NCBI RefSeq assembly: GCF_009827395.1
Contig: NZ_WTYX01000001.1
Location: 894,001-958,000, forward strand
From: Pontixanthobacter aquaemixtae
GTDB taxonomy: Bacteria > Pseudomonadota > Alphaproteobacteria > Sphingomonadales > Sphingomonadaceae
DNA: 64,000 bases
Direction: 5' to 3'
Part shown: positions 43,906 to 54,900 of the stretch, in pieces
Layout: each line of letters starts with the position of its first letter
Position numbering within the stretch: position 1 is the first letter of the stretch
The notes under the pieces: generated by a model
The model's input: the letters and a program-made list of their open reading frames with translations, nothing else
Databases searched by the model: none
Told to the model about the DNA's origin: nothing
Program-made: the position numbers and the translations under genes

Positions 43906-45132
43906 TCAAGAGCGGTAATCCGCGTTGATCGAAATGTATCCGTGAGTGAGGTCGCAGGTCCAAACGGTGGCGCTTCCCTGACCAATTCCAAGATCGACGT
44001 CGATGCGTATATTTTGCTCTTTCAAATGGGCCGCCAGCGGCTCCTCCTCAAAATCTTCGACCGCCTGGCCATTCTTCGCTGCCCAATAGCCGCCGAAGCC
44101 GACTGATAATCTGTCGCGGTCAGCGGGCTCGCCAGCTTTGCCGACTGCCATGACCACGCGGCCCCAATTTGCGTCTTCGCCCGCAATCGCCGTTTTGACC
44201 AAAGGTGAATTGGCAATCGCCAGGCCGATCGTCCGCGCGCTGTCATCGCTTTGCGCACGGACAACTGCGATTTCGATGAATTTTTGCGCGCCTTCGCCGT
44301 CCCGAACCACCAAATGCGCCAACTGGCGGCAAATGTCCTCAAGGGCCGCCGCAAAAGCGTCTGCACCCGGATCATCAAATGAAGCAATCAGGGCATTGCC
44401 GGCTTTGCCCGTGGCAAATGCCAGCACGGTGTCACTTGTCGAAGTGTCGCTATCCACGGTGATGCAGGAAAATGTCTTAGCATTCGCGTTTGCCAGCAAT
44501 TCCTGCAGGAAGGACGGATCAACGGCCGCATCGGTGAAGATGTAACCGAGCATAGTCGCCATATCGGGGGCGATCATTCCGCTGCCCTTGATGATCGCCG
44601 AAAGCGTCACTTTGGTTTCGCCAACCATTGCCGAAGTGGTCGCGCCTTTTGGATAGGTGTCAGTGGTGCCGATTGCGGTTGCAGCTTCTTCCCAGCTTGC
44701 AGGATCGGCCTGCGACACCGCGGCTACTCCATCGCGGGCTTTGTCAAGCGGAAGCGGATATCCGATCACCCCGGTTGACGAAACGAAAACCTGTTCAGGC
44801 CGGCAATCGAGCGAGTCAGCGACCTGCCGCATAATCTGCTCCACCGCCTCGCGGCCCTTGCGGCCGGCGAAGGCGTTGGCATTGCCCGAATTCACGATCA
44901 ACGCGCGCGCAGTGCCTTGTTTGATTTGTTCGCGGCCCGACTCGATTTCGTAGGAGGCGCATGCGCTCTTGGTGAAAACACCCGCCGCTGCCGTGCCTTC
45001 GGCCAATTCGGCAAAGGTAATATCGGCGCGCCGCCAATCCTTGTACCCCGCCTGCGCCACGCGCAGTGTTACCCCGTCAATTTCGGGCAATTCGGGGAAG
45101 GGCAGAGCAAGCGGAGAACGGGTCATTTCCAT
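43906..45132 (-). CDS. argJ: Bifunctional ornithine acetyltransferase/N-acetylglutamate synthase
   Basis: Cyclic arginine pathway: transfers acetyl from N-acetylornithine to glutamate. The 408-residue precursor self-cleaves into two chains before the Thr of PDMATMLGYIFTDA, which is present and preceded by KGSGMIA. TSAMVGE and the C-terminal DLTHGYISINADYRS (cited as HGYISINADY) match the family. I use the ATG at 45130-45132, with AAGGCG upstream; a Met two codons later is possible. It heads a minus-strand pair with the IMPase-family gene. Confidence 0.95.
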   Translation of the reverse strand: MEMTRSPLALPFPELPEIDGVTLRVAQAGYKDWRRADITFAELAEGTAAAGVFTKSACASYEIESGREQIKQGTARALIVNSGNANAFAGRKGREAVEQIMRQVADSLDCRPEQVFVSSTGVIGYPLPLDKARDGVAAVSQADPASWEEAATAIGTTDTYPKGATTSAMVGETKVTLSAIIKGSGMIAPDMATMLGYIFTDAAVDPSFLQELLANANAKTFSCITVDSDTSTSDTVLAFATGKAGNALIASFDDPGADAFAAALEDICRQLAHLVVRDGEGAQKFIEIAVVRAQSDDSARTIGLAIANSPLVKTAIAGEDANWGRVVMAVGKAGEPADRDRLSVGFGGYWAAKNGQAVEDFEEEPLAAHLKEQNIRIDVDLGIGQGSATVWTCDLTHGYISINADYRS

Positions 45133-45223
45133 CGTCAACGCCTTATGGTCAGCGCAAAGGCTTCGCAAGCGTTAGAATAGTTGGGGCTATTGATAATCGG
45201 ACCGATCCCGATAGAGTGTTGAT

Positions 45224-45934
45224 ATGATGTACAAAGCCCTGTTCTCGCTCGTTTTTGCCGTTTTTTCGTTGAATTCTGCCCATGCTCAGGAGGCCGATAT
45301 CGATGAAACTGCTGACGCAGTCGCTGCAGATTTCGAGGCGAATATGGAGGTGGTTTCCGAAGCTGCTGAAGCTGCAATGGAGGTGGACCCATTTGATCCA
45401 ACCTCAAATCGAAGCCCTTTTCCCAAGCGGGGTTTTTACCCCACGCCAACTCCATTCGACTATCCAGCCGACTCTCACGTCAATGGTGAGGAAGGGCTGG
45501 TTAGGTTGACGCTCGATATTGATGCCGAAGGAACAGTCACTGACTGCAAAGTATCAGAAAGCAGCGGGCACTTGGCTTTGGATAAAGCATCTTGTGCTGT
45601 CGCATTGCGCGATGCGCCTGAATTTGAGCCTGCCAAGGATGAGCGCGGCAATGCGGTAGCATCGAAGTACGAGCTGACAATCGATTGGAACATTCGCGAA
45701 CCCGAGCTTCAACCAATGGTCATCGATGTACGGCTGACCATTGGCACCGATGGGAAGGTCAGCGAGTGCGAGGCATTGGAAACGTCCGGCACGCTATTTC
45801 GAGGGTTCGACAGGACCGATCCGTGTAAGAACATGAACCGTTCCGGCGACATTTACCGTGATGAGAACGGTCAGCCCGTTGCCAAAAAGGTCCGCATTCG
45901 CATGACAGTAGAGGTCGACGACGTGCCGGAATGA
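45224..45934 (+). CDS. Exported protein with two TonB-C-terminal-like domains
   Basis: A 236-residue protein with a signal peptide (SLVFAVFSLNSAHAQ, cut before EAD), an acidic stretch (ADIDETADAVAADFEANM), and two similar domains of about 75 residues, each with the strand pattern VRLTLDIDAEGTVTDCKV / IDVRLTIGTDGKVSEC, like the TonB C-terminal fold. There is no membrane helix or Pro-rich span of a true TonB, so it is not an energy transducer by itself; it may be a periplasmic binding or assembly factor. Cys residues recur after each strand and may form disulfides. Confidence 0.72.
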   Translation: MMYKALFSLVFAVFSLNSAHAQEADIDETADAVAADFEANMEVVSEAAEAAMEVDPFDPTSNRSPFPKRGFYPTPTPFDYPADSHVNGEEGLVRLTLDIDAEGTVTDCKVSESSGHLALDKASCAVALRDAPEFEPAKDERGNAVASKYELTIDWNIREPELQPMVIDVRLTIGTDGKVSECEALETSGTLFRGFDRTDPCKNMNRSGDIYRDENGQPVAKKVRIRMTVEVDDVPE

Positions 45935-45978
45935 GTTTGCCGGTTTACGACTTACGCCGGAGTATCTATATAACCCAT

Positions 45979-46245
45979 ATGCGTCGCTTACTCGCACTCC
46001 TTGCCCTACTTTCTGGCCTTGCGGCCGTAGGTGCGCCCGCGACTGCGGCGCAGGTGAGCGATGTTTGTGACCGGATCACCAGCTCGGAAACTGCCGAGGC
46101 GGCAAAGTCCGATGCGTGCAAATGCCGCGAAATACGCCGCGATGCGGCGGGCCGGTCGGTTACGGAAAAAGGCTGCAAGCCGCGCAAGCCCGTAATCATC
46201 TACATTCCGACGATCCAGTTTGGAGCTGACCGCGCATACGAATAG
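45979..46245 (+). CDS. Small exported Cys-rich protein, unrecognised
   Basis: An 88-residue protein with signal peptide (RRLLALLALLSGLAAVGAPATAA, then QVS), followed by a short basic domain with four Cys (VCDRI, ACKCREI, KGCKPRK) likely to be disulfide-linked in the periplasm. I start at the ATG at 45979 because the signal peptide begins there; an ATG at 45931 that overlaps the previous stop would add 16 residues of poor signal character. No family recognised. secA begins 100 bases downstream. Confidence 0.62.
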   Translation: MRRLLALLALLSGLAAVGAPATAAQVSDVCDRITSSETAEAAKSDACKCREIRRDAAGRSVTEKGCKPRKPVIIYIPTIQFGADRAYE

Positions 46246-46347
46246 CGCGCTGTTCTGCATTTTAGTTTTTTAACCTGACGCTGTGTCCATCGCTGACGCA
46301 CAACGCGTGCAGGCCCCCCGCAAATTCTGTTCTTTGAAAGATCATCC

Positions 46348-49095
46348 ATGATCAACGCACTCATGAAATCCATTTTCGGTTCTTCCAATGACCGTTATGT
46401 CAAATCGCTTGGTAAGATCGTCAATCAGATCAACGCGCTAGAGCCGCAGATTCAAGCGCTCAGCGATGCTGAATTGCAGGCGCAAACGGCAAAATTCCGC
46501 GATCAGCTGGCCAATGGCCAAACGCTGGACGACATTTTGCCCGAGGCTTTTGCGACGGTGCGCGAAGCATCGGTTCGCGTGCTTGGCATGCGTCACTTCG
46601 ATGTTCAGCTGATTGGCGGCATTGTGCTCCATCGCGGAGAGATCGCCGAGATGCGCACGGGCGAGGGTAAAACCCTGGTGGCCACCCTCGCGACCTATCT
46701 CAACGCGGTTGCGGGCAACGGTGTGCACGTTGTTACCGTCAATGACTATCTCGCTAGCCGTGACGCCGAATGGATGGGGCAGCTTTATTCATGGCTCGGC
46801 CTGACAGTTGGCGTGATCGTCCCCAATCTGGGCGAGTTCGAACGTCGCGAGGCCTATGGCGCCGATATTACCTATGGCACCAACAACGAATTCGGCTTCG
46901 ATTATCTGCGCGATAATATGAAGCACAGCAAAGACCAGATGGTCCAGCGACCCTTCAATTTCGCAATCGTTGACGAGGTTGACTCGATCCTGATCGACGA
47001 AGCGCGGACGCCGCTGATCATCTCGGGTCCGACCGAAGACAAAACCGATCTCTACTTGTCAATTGACGCGGTGGTGAAAGAGATCCCCGAAGAATGGTAC
47101 GACGCGGACGAGAAAACCAAAAACATCTCCTGGACCGAAGACGGGACCGAGGAGATTGAGAAGCTGCTGATCGAAGCCGGACTTCTCGAAACCGAAAACC
47201 TCTACGACGTCGAGAACACACAGGTTGTTCATCATCTCGATCAGGCGCTTAAAGCGAACAAGATGTTCAAGCGCGACACCGATTACATCGTAAAGGACGA
47301 CAAGGTCGTTATCATCGACGAATTTACCGGACGGATGATGGACGGGCGCCGTTGGTCAAACGGTCTTCATCAGGCGGTCGAGGCCAAAGAAGGCGTGAAA
47401 ATCGAGCCTGAAAACCAGACGATGGCGTCGATCACATTCCAGAACTACTTCCGCATGTATCCCAAGCTGGCAGGCATGACTGGAACCGCTGCAACCGAAG
47501 CGGCGGAATTCTGGGATATCTACAAGATGAACGTGGTTGAAATCCCGACCAACAAGCCGGTCCAACGGATCGACGAAGAAGACGAGTTCTACAAGAACAC
47601 GCAGGACAAATTTCAAGCGATTGCCAAAGCGATTGCGGAGAAAAATGCGATTGGACAGCCGGTACTGGTCGGAACAGTGTCCATCGAGAAGTCTGAATTG
47701 CTCGCTGAATTCCTCAAGAAAGAGGGCGTCGAGCATGAAGTTCTCAACGCACGCCAACACGAGCGTGAGGCGCATATCGTGGCGCAGGCCGGGCGAATTG
47801 GCGCGGTGACCATCGCGACCAACATGGCCGGCCGCGGGACCGATATTCAGCTCGGCGGCAATGTCGAATTCCGCGTTGGTGACGAGCTTGCCGGGATGGA
47901 AGAAGGCCCAGAACGCGACGCTGCGATCGCCAAGATTGAAGAAGAGGTCGCAGCAGAGCGGCAAAAGGTTGTGGAGGCAGGCGGCCTGTTCGTTCTTGCG
48001 ACAGAACGCCATGAAAGCCGGCGCATCGATAACCAGCTGCGTGGCCGTTCTGGCCGTCAGGGCGATCCGGGACTGAGCCGGTTCTACCTCTGCCTAGAGG
48101 ATGATCTATTGCGTATCTTCGGGCCCGACACCTTGTTCAGCCGGATGATGAACTCGAACCTCGAAGATGGCGAGGCAATCGGTTCCAAATGGCTCTCCAA
48201 GGCCATTGAAACCGCTCAGAAGAAGGTTGAAGCGCGCAACTATGACATTCGCAAACAGGTCGTCGAATATGATGACGTGATGAATGACCAACGTAAGGTT
48301 ATTTACGAACAGCGCGCCGAAATCATGGACAGCGAGGCCGTGGGCGATGTCGTTGTCGATATGCGCCACGATACGGTCAATGCACTGGTGACGGCTGCGT
48401 GCCCTCCCGGTTCTTATCCCGAACAGTGGGATGTAGAGGGAATGAAAGAGCGCATTGCAGAAGTGCTCGACCTTCAACCACCGATCGATGCGTGGCTGGA
48501 AGAAGATACAGTAGAACCAGAGATCATCGAAGAGCGTCTGCGCGCGCAAGTTGATGAAATCATGGAAAAGAAGATGGCCAATGCCGATCCGGCAATCTGG
48601 ACTCGCGTCGAGAAGAGCATCCTTCTGGAACGGCTTGACCACCATTGGAAGGAACACCTTTCAACGCTCGATGCGCTGCGTCAGGTGGTTTTCCTTCGTG
48701 CCTATGCGCAAAAGCAGCCGATTAACGAATATAAGCAGGAGGCTTTCGGCCTGTTTGAGCGGATGCTCGACACGCTTCGTGAGGACATCACCAGCATCCT
48801 GTTGAAGAGCGAATTGCGGATGGCTCCGCCGGTTCAGGAAGAGCTTCCCGATCTGCCGGACTTTCTAACCGGGCACATCGATCCGCTGACCGGTCTCGAC
48901 AATTCCAACGACGGGGATGGCTCTGCGGAACGCCCTGAAATGTTCGGTTCGCTTGCTGGTAGTCCGCGTGCCGCATCCGGGCCAGGCGGCGCGAACAGAG
49001 ACAATCCCTATGCCGACCAGGATGTTAGCCGGAACGCGCTGTGCCCATGTGGCTCTGGTAACAAGTACAAGCACTGCCATGGCGCGGCTGCGTAA
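46348..49095 (+). CDS. secA: Preprotein translocase ATPase SecA
   Basis: Motor of Sec protein export at the inner membrane. The 915-residue protein has the Walker A block [14 protein letters not shown], the DEAD-box [14 protein letters not shown] (DE at Walker B), the preprotein-binding and HSD domains, the NMAGRGTDI helicase segment, and the C-terminal zinc motif [16 protein letters not shown] that binds SecB and lipids. The upstream gap of about 100 bases has no visible arrest peptide gene, so regulation is not seen. Confidence 0.97.
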   Translation: MINALMKSIFGSSNDRYVKSLGKIVNQINALEPQIQALSDAELQAQTAKFRDQLANGQTLDDILPEAFATVREASVRVLGMRHFDVQLIGGIVLHRGEIAEMRTGEGKTLVATLATYLNAVAGNGVHVVTVNDYLASRDAEWMGQLYSWLGLTVGVIVPNLGEFERREAYGADITYGTNNEFGFDYLRDNMKHSKDQMVQRPFNFAIVDEVDSILIDEARTPLIISGPTEDKTDLYLSIDAVVKEIPEEWYDADEKTKNISWTEDGTEEIEKLLIEAGLLETENLYDVENTQVVHHLDQALKANKMFKRDTDYIVKDDKVVIIDEFTGRMMDGRRWSNGLHQAVEAKEGVKIEPENQTMASITFQNYFRMYPKLAGMTGTAATEAAEFWDIYKMNVVEIPTNKPVQRIDEEDEFYKNTQDKFQAIAKAIAEKNAIGQPVLVGTVSIEKSELLAEFLKKEGVEHEVLNARQHEREAHIVAQAGRIGAVTIATNMAGRGTDIQLGGNVEFRVGDELAGMEEGPERDAAIAKIEEEVAAERQKVVEAGGLFVLATERHESRRIDNQLRGRSGRQGDPGLSRFYLCLEDDLLRIFGPDTLFSRMMNSNLEDGEAIGSKWLSKAIETAQKKVEARNYDIRKQVVEYDDVMNDQRKVIYEQRAEIMDSEAVGDVVVDMRHDTVNALVTAACPPGSYPEQWDVEGMKERIAEVLDLQPPIDAWLEEDTVEPEIIEERLRAQVDEIMEKKMANADPAIWTRVEKSILLERLDHHWKEHLSTLDALRQVVFLRAYAQKQPINEYKQEAFGLFERMLDTLREDITSILLKSELRMAPPVQEELPDLPDFLTGHIDPLTGLDNSNDGDGSAERPEMFGSLAGSPRAASGPGGANRDNPYADQDVSRNALCPCGSGNKYKHCHGAAA

Positions 49096-49154
49096 AGCGG
49101 TTGTTATCCATTCAAATTAATTTTGAATCGAAATACATGATATAGTTAAGCCCC

Positions 49155-49451
49155 ATGGCAGAGGGCAGACGAGATCCACGATTCGAGGTAAGCGTACAGG
49201 GCCGGTATAGGACCGGCACTGGCGTGGCGAAGGACGTGCCGATTCTGGAAATGTCCGAGACAGGCTGCCGGTTTTACGACCGTTTCGGGCGGTTACGGCC
49301 CGATACCGAGATTTCGCTGAGGATCGGATCAATCGGGCCGGTGATCGCGACTGTGCGATGGTGCAACGATCATATCGTCGGGGTGGAATTCGAAAATCCG
49401 CTCTATGGCCCTGTGTTCGAACACATCCGTTCGCAATTGGGCCAGAGATAG
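49155..49451 (+). CDS. PilZ-domain protein
   Basis: A 98-residue single PilZ domain, a c-di-GMP receptor. The RxxxR element is present near the N-terminus (GRRDPRFEV) and the D/NxSxxG loop appears as EMSETGCRF with Glu in the first position, a common variant that usually still binds. The C-terminal strand HIVGVEFENPL is typical. It acts as a cytoplasmic effector or an accessory to a partner protein; a cyclic-di-GMP phosphodiesterase-like gene lies about 1.2 kb away across tRNA-Asn and nadK. Confidence 0.82.
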   Translation: MAEGRRDPRFEVSVQGRYRTGTGVAKDVPILEMSETGCRFYDRFGRLRPDTEISLRIGSIGPVIATVRWCNDHIVGVEFENPLYGPVFEHIRSQLGQR

Positions 49452-49540
49452 AGGAGCAAACAGGCTGCCTGCAGCATACTGCAGCCATCAGCGAATTCAT
49501 TCCGCTTGATGGGCTTCCGCACATTGTCTGGAAAGAAGGA

Positions 49541-49615
49541 TGGCTCCCCGAGTTGGATTCGAACCAACGACCAAGTGATTAACAGTCACCTACTCTACCG
49601 CTGAGCTATCGGGGA
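49541..49615 (-). tRNA. tRNA-Asn (anticodon GTT)
   Basis: On the minus strand a 75-base tRNA with encoded CCA: acceptor TCCCCGA paired with TCGGGGA, D-arm AGCTCAGCGGTAGAGT, anticodon stem-loop GTGA-CTGTTAA-TCAC with GTT, and T-arm around GGTTCGAATCC. Confidence 0.95.
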
Positions 49616-49700
49616 ACAGCCCTTATGCGCCGCTATCTCTCGCGGGCAGGGGTGCGCCTATATGCACCCCCTTTTGGTTTGGCAAGCCTGAGTTTCAGCC

Positions 49701-50489
49701 TCAAACTACAAATTGTTCGGCAACGATGCGTTCATCGAGCGCATGTCCCGGATCGAACAGCAGGGTGAGTTCTTTTTCAGCCGCGATTTCGATGCGCACT
49801 TCGGCGATATCGCGAATCTCGGTTTGGTCGGCCACCGCCGCCACCGGCCGCTTGTCAGGCTCGTTCACTTTGAAACGGATGGTAGACCGGTCGGGCAGGA
49901 TTGCTCCCCGCCAGCGGCGCGGGCGGAACGCGCTGATAGGCGTCAACGCAAGCAATTGCGAATCGAGCGGTAGAATCGGACCGTTTGCAGAAAGATTATA
50001 GGCAGTCGAGCCTGCTGGCGTGGCCACCAAAACGCCGTCGCCAACCAATTCTGAAATCCTGACGCGATCATCGACCGACACTTCCAGTTTGGCAGTCTGG
50101 CGCGTTTCACGGAGCAGGGAGACTTCGTTAATCGCGTTCTCGACCACTCTTTCGCCGGTTTGCGTCACGGCTTCCATGCGTAACGGTGAAATGCCGATCG
50201 CGCGCGAACGATTGACCTTGTCGAGAAGCTTCACGCCTGCACGATACTTGTTCATCAGAAAGCCAACGGTGCCGCGATTGATACCGTATGTGGGGATCTG
50301 CCGATCGCTGTCGAGCATCGCATGCAAAGTGTGCAGCATGAAGCCGTCGCCGCCGAGCACGACTTGTGCATCAGCTTCTTCCAGCGGCACCCAATCGTGC
50401 ATATCGCGCAGCACTTCTGCTGTCTCCGCCGCTTTTGACGTATCGGAGATGGCCAAAGCCAGCTTTTTGAAACCGTGGTTTCTGCTCAA
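49701..50489 (-). CDS. nadK: NAD kinase
   Basis: Phosphorylates NAD to NADP. The 262-residue protein has the GGDG motif (46-49, GGDGF) of the ATP/NAD site and the later TPAGSTAYNLSANGPI block, both diagnostic. NADP supply supports glutathione reductase, the shikimate pathway and ThyA. It stands alone, divergent from the EAL-domain gene, with about 130 bases between for promoters. Confidence 0.95.
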   Translation of the reverse strand: MSRNHGFKKLALAISDTSKAAETAEVLRDMHDWVPLEEADAQVVLGGDGFMLHTLHAMLDSDRQIPTYGINRGTVGFLMNKYRAGVKLLDKVNRSRAIGISPLRMEAVTQTGERVVENAINEVSLLRETRQTAKLEVSVDDRVRISELVGDGVLVATPAGSTAYNLSANGPILPLDSQLLALTPISAFRPRRWRGAILPDRSTIRFKVNEPDKRPVAAVADQTEIRDIAEVRIEIAAEKELTLLFDPGHALDERIVAEQFVV

Positions 50490-50617
50490 AACATCCTCCT
50501 GATCGAACTACGGATTCATCGTAGTGACTCATATTGACCCTATGTAGGGCTGTACCATTTGGCAACGCATTGAAAAGCGGTGGCGAGCGACGCATAGTCG
50601 GTCGCTATTGGGAAGGA

Positions 50618-51937
50618 ATGCGAAGTGCCGCACGAAATCTTGAAACAGTCATGAATGACGAGCTGACCGGACTCGCCAGTGTTGAGGCTGCGCGGGCAAC
50701 GCTCGAGAAGTGGCAAATGCAGGCGGCGGAGCAAGGAAAGACGGCGCCGGTCCATGCGATGCTGCTCGGGCTGGGCCGGTTTGATGCCGTGAATCTGGCA
50801 TATGGCGAATCGGTGGGTGATGGTGCGTTGGTTACAGTCGCGCAGCGCATTCTGCATTTTTCCGAAGATGAATTCGAACAGGGTGATTGGCTGGTCGCGC
50901 GATTGGGAGGCGGAAAGTTTCTGCTGGCCGCACATGAAGCGTGTAGCCGCGAACGTTGGCAATGGCTTGCAGAGGCTTTGGCAGATGCCGTAGCGCATCC
51001 GATAACTGGTTTGGACAGCTCGGGCACCTTGCGGCTGTGGCCACGGATTGCACTGATGCGGCCTGCGCCGGGTGAAGGACCGGCATTGATCTTTGATCGC
51101 TTGGGCGAAACACTAGAGGAAGCGCGGACAAAACACGGCAAGCGCGTTTTGTGGTCTGATGGTGGATTGACTGTTCCGGGGCGGCGTAGCGCGCTTGTGG
51201 ACGCAGATTTGCTGGCTGCGCTTGATCGGCAAGAGATCGAGATCGTCTATCAACCGCAGGTCTCGCTTTCGGATGATGCCATCATTGGCGCAGAGGCATT
51301 GGCCCGATGGCAGCATCCGGAGCTGGGCCGGATCGGGGCGAGCCAGCTTTTCGTGATCGCCGAACGCACCGATCATGTTGCGCAACTGTCGCGCCATATT
51401 GCCACACGAGCGCTTACCCAGGCCGCGACATGGCCCGTCGGTCAGAGATTGTCGATCAATGTGACGCCGGCTGATCTGGCATCGGCAAACTTCGCGGACG
51501 AATTTATCAAGCTGGTCGAAAATTGCGCGTTTGATCCAGAGAATCTGTCGCTTGAAATCACCGAACATGCGCTGCTCGACAATCTTGAAAGCAGCGCCAA
51601 AACGCTGCTGACGCTTAAGGCCCACGGAATGCGCGTTGCGCTTGACGATTTTGGCGCGGGATTTTGCAACTTCCGCTATCTAAAAATTCTTCCGCTCGAT
51701 GCGATCAAGCTCGACCGCACGATGATCGACGGTATCGGCAGCGACGAGCGTGACTTGGCTGTGCTGCGAGGGATTATGGCAATGGCTAAGGCGCTAGGGC
51801 TTCGCGTTATCGCGGAAGGGGTCGAAACAAGCGAGCAGCGCGCAATTATCGAACGTGAGGGCTGCGACTATTATCAGGGTTTCTTGCGCGCGACCCCGAT
51901 GTCTAACGCCGAATTCATCGACATTGTGACGGGTTAG
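50618..51937 (+). CDS. EAL-domain c-di-GMP phosphodiesterase with degenerate GGDEF
   Basis: A 439-residue protein: N-terminal GGDEF-like domain in which the signature is GGGKF (97-101), so diguanylate cyclase activity is unlikely, followed by an EAL domain. EAL is GAEALARW (Glu226), with Asn in SINVTPADL, Glu in LEITEHAL, Asp in ALDDFGAG, Lys in IKLDR and Glu in AEGVET, i.e. the known catalytic set. I predict hydrolysis of c-di-GMP. No membrane segment is seen. The start at ATG 50618, behind GGGAAGG, is preferred over a TTG at 50534. Its stop overlaps the mfd stop by four bases. Confidence 0.85.
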   Translation: MRSAARNLETVMNDELTGLASVEAARATLEKWQMQAAEQGKTAPVHAMLLGLGRFDAVNLAYGESVGDGALVTVAQRILHFSEDEFEQGDWLVARLGGGKFLLAAHEACSRERWQWLAEALADAVAHPITGLDSSGTLRLWPRIALMRPAPGEGPALIFDRLGETLEEARTKHGKRVLWSDGGLTVPGRRSALVDADLLAALDRQEIEIVYQPQVSLSDDAIIGAEALARWQHPELGRIGASQLFVIAERTDHVAQLSRHIATRALTQAATWPVGQRLSINVTPADLASANFADEFIKLVENCAFDPENLSLEITEHALLDNLESSAKTLLTLKAHGMRVALDDFGAGFCNFRYLKILPLDAIKLDRTMIDGIGSDERDLAVLRGIMAMAKALGLRVIAEGVETSEQRAIIEREGCDYYQGFLRATPMSNAEFIDIVTG

Positions 51938-54900
51938 GCGGCCGAACTGCGCGCTTTGATGGCGATCCGGCTTAGCCCCTTGGTCAATTGGAACAGACCA
52001 TTGAGGCGCGATTGCGGATCACCCCACGCACGGTTGATTACCAGCTTCATATCAGGGCGCAATTTCGCGGTGTCTTTCAGCCGGTCAACATAAGCGATCA
52101 AGCCGGGGCCGTCGGGGAAATCATCATTGTGGAACGTCACCAGCGTGCCGCGCGCGCCGACATCGATCTTGGCGATATTTGCGGCGATTGCCTGATGCTT
52201 GATCTCGATCAGACGGACAAGATTGGAAGTCGCATCGGGTAGCGGTCCGAAGCGGTCAATCATTTCCGCGGCCATCGCTTCGATTTCGGCCTTGTCTTTC
52301 GCATCGTTCAAACGTCGGTAGAGAGCCATCCGCACTGCCAGATCGGGTACGTAATCCTCTGGGATCATAATTGGGGCGTCGACCGTGATTTGCGGACTGA
52401 AGCTCTCCCGCTCCGCCGAAAGCCCCATTTCTCCTGCCTTGGCCGCTAAAATCGCGTCTTCGAGCATCGATTGGTACAGTTCGAAACCAACTTCGCGGAT
52501 ATGGCCAGATTGTTCGTCACCCAGCAGATTTCCTGCGCCGCGAATGTCGAGATCATGGCTCGCAAGCTGGAAGCCCGCACCAAGACTATCAAGGTCGCCA
52601 AGGACTTTCAGTCGCTTTTCCGCAACTTCGGAAAGCTGTTGGTCTTTGGGATATGTCAGATAGGCATATGCGCGCAGCTTGGATCGGCCCACGCGGCCGC
52701 GCAATTGATAGAGCTGCGCCAATCCGAACCGATCCGCTCGGTGGATAATGATCGTGTTGGCGCTTGGAATATCCAACCCGCTTTCGACGATCGTTGTGGA
52801 GAGCAGAACCTCGTACTTGCCCTCGTAAAATGCGCTCATCCTTTGCTCGACCTCGGTCGGTGACATCTGGCCATGCGCGGAGATCGACTTGATCTCGGGC
52901 ACGTGTTCTTTCAACCACTCTTCGACATCAGCCATGTCCGAAATGCGCGGGACGACGATAAAGCTTTGCCCGCCGCGATGATGTTCGCGTAGCAAGGCTT
53001 CGCGCATCACCATCTCGTCCCATTCCATCACATAGGTGCGCACGGCCAGTCGATCGACCGGCGGTGTCTGAATGGTCGACAGCTCGCGCAAACCGGTCAT
53101 TGCCATTTGCAATGTGCGCGGAATCGGCGTGGCGGTGAGTGTCAGCATATGGACATTGGCGCGCAGCTGCTTGAGCTTTTCCTTGTGGGTGACGCCAAAG
53201 CGTTGCTCTTCGTCAACGATTACGAGGCCGAGGTCTTTAAACTGGGTGGATTTGGAGAGGATCGCATGGGTGCCGATCACGATATCCATCGTCCCCGCGG
53301 CAAGCTGCTCACGTGTTTCGGTCATTTCCTTTTGCGGAACGAGGCGAGAGAGGCGCCCGATTTTGAGAGGGAAGCCGGCAAAACGCTCTGTGAAATTGGT
53401 GAAGTGCTGACGGGCGAGGAGAGTGGTGGGGGCAACGACTGCAACTTGCTGTCCGTTCATCGCCGCGACAAAGGCTGCGCGCAAGGCAACCTCTGTCTTG
53501 CCGAAACCGACATCACCGCAAACGAGGCGGTCCATTGGACGACCGCTCTCAAGATCGCGGAGCACATCGGCAATTGCGCGGTCCTGATCGTCGGTTTCCT
53601 GCCATGGAAACTTATCGACAAATTGGTTGAAAGTCGCGTCATCAACGTCAAGCACCGGCGCTTTCTTGAGCGCACGCTCGGCGGCAACTTTCATCAATTC
53701 GCCCGCAATTTCGCGGATCCGGTCTTTCAGGCGCGACCGGCGTTTTTGCCATGCTTCGCCTCCCAAACGGTCGAGCATCACCGCTTCTTCGGATGAACCG
53801 TATCGCGACAGTACGTCGATATTTTCGACCGGAATGAAAAGTTTGTCGCCGCCCTTATACTCCAGCATCACGCAGTCATGTTTGCTTTTGCCAACGGTGA
53901 CGGGTTCAAGGCCGAGATATTTGCCGATCCCGTGTTCGGTATGGACCACCAGATCGCCGCGAGAGAGGGCGGATAGTTCGGCCAGAAACGCATCGGCATC
54001 CTTCTTGCGTTTCTTGCGCCGGACAAGGCGATCACCCAGCACATCCTGCTCGGTAACGAGTTCCAGCTCTTCATTGGCAAATCCGCTATCGAGCGGGAGA
54101 ACCATCGCCACAGGTTGACCCTTGGCTGCAAGGCCCAGTGCTTGTTGCCACGTATCGGCGAGCTTGGTCTCTGCGCCAGCTTCACCCAAAATGGAGGCAA
54201 TGCGCGCTCTGCTGCCTTCGGAATAAGCTGCGAGCAGGGGCTTTTTGCCCGCTTTTGCGATCGACAGCAGGTGACTGGCAGCGGCGCCATAGACATTGTC
54301 GCCGCGAGCGCGCTCCGGAGAAAAATCCCGCGCAGAGCTAAATCCGAAATCAACCGATTTGGCATTTTCCGGTTCTGCGAAAATAACGGTCCGGTGGATC
54401 GGCCAGTCTGCCAATTGAGTCTCGAACTCTTCGCGCGCAAGATAGAGCGCGTCCTCGGCCAAGGGGCGGTAGCTTCCGGCCGCCTGGCCTGCAGCTTTCT
54501 CACGCGCCTGATGATAATCCGCGATGTCTTTCAGCCGTTCATCGCCTGCCTGGATCGCGCCGCTGTCGATGATGATCTGGTCCTGGTCGGTCAGATGGTC
54601 GAACAGCGTGCTCAGTTTGTCTTCGAACAATGGAAGCCAATGTTCCATTCCGGCGAGCCTGCGCCCGTCGCTAACGGCCTGATAGAGCGGGTCGCCGGTT
54701 GCGGTTGCACCAAACATTTCGCGATAGCGTCCGCGGAAGCGCTTGATGCTCTCTTCGTCGAGCAAGGCTTCGCTGGCGGGCAAAAGCAGGTGCGACTTCA
54801 GAATGCCGGTGCTCGTTTGCGTCGAAGGATCGAACAAGCGGAGGCTTTCCAATTCGTCTCCGAAAAAGTCGAGCCGCAGACCCTGATCCAGTCCGGACGG

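Noticed and set aside
45224-45934. TonB energy transducer
   Set aside because: Has a cleavable signal peptide, no anchor and no proline-rich span, so it lacks what TonB needs.
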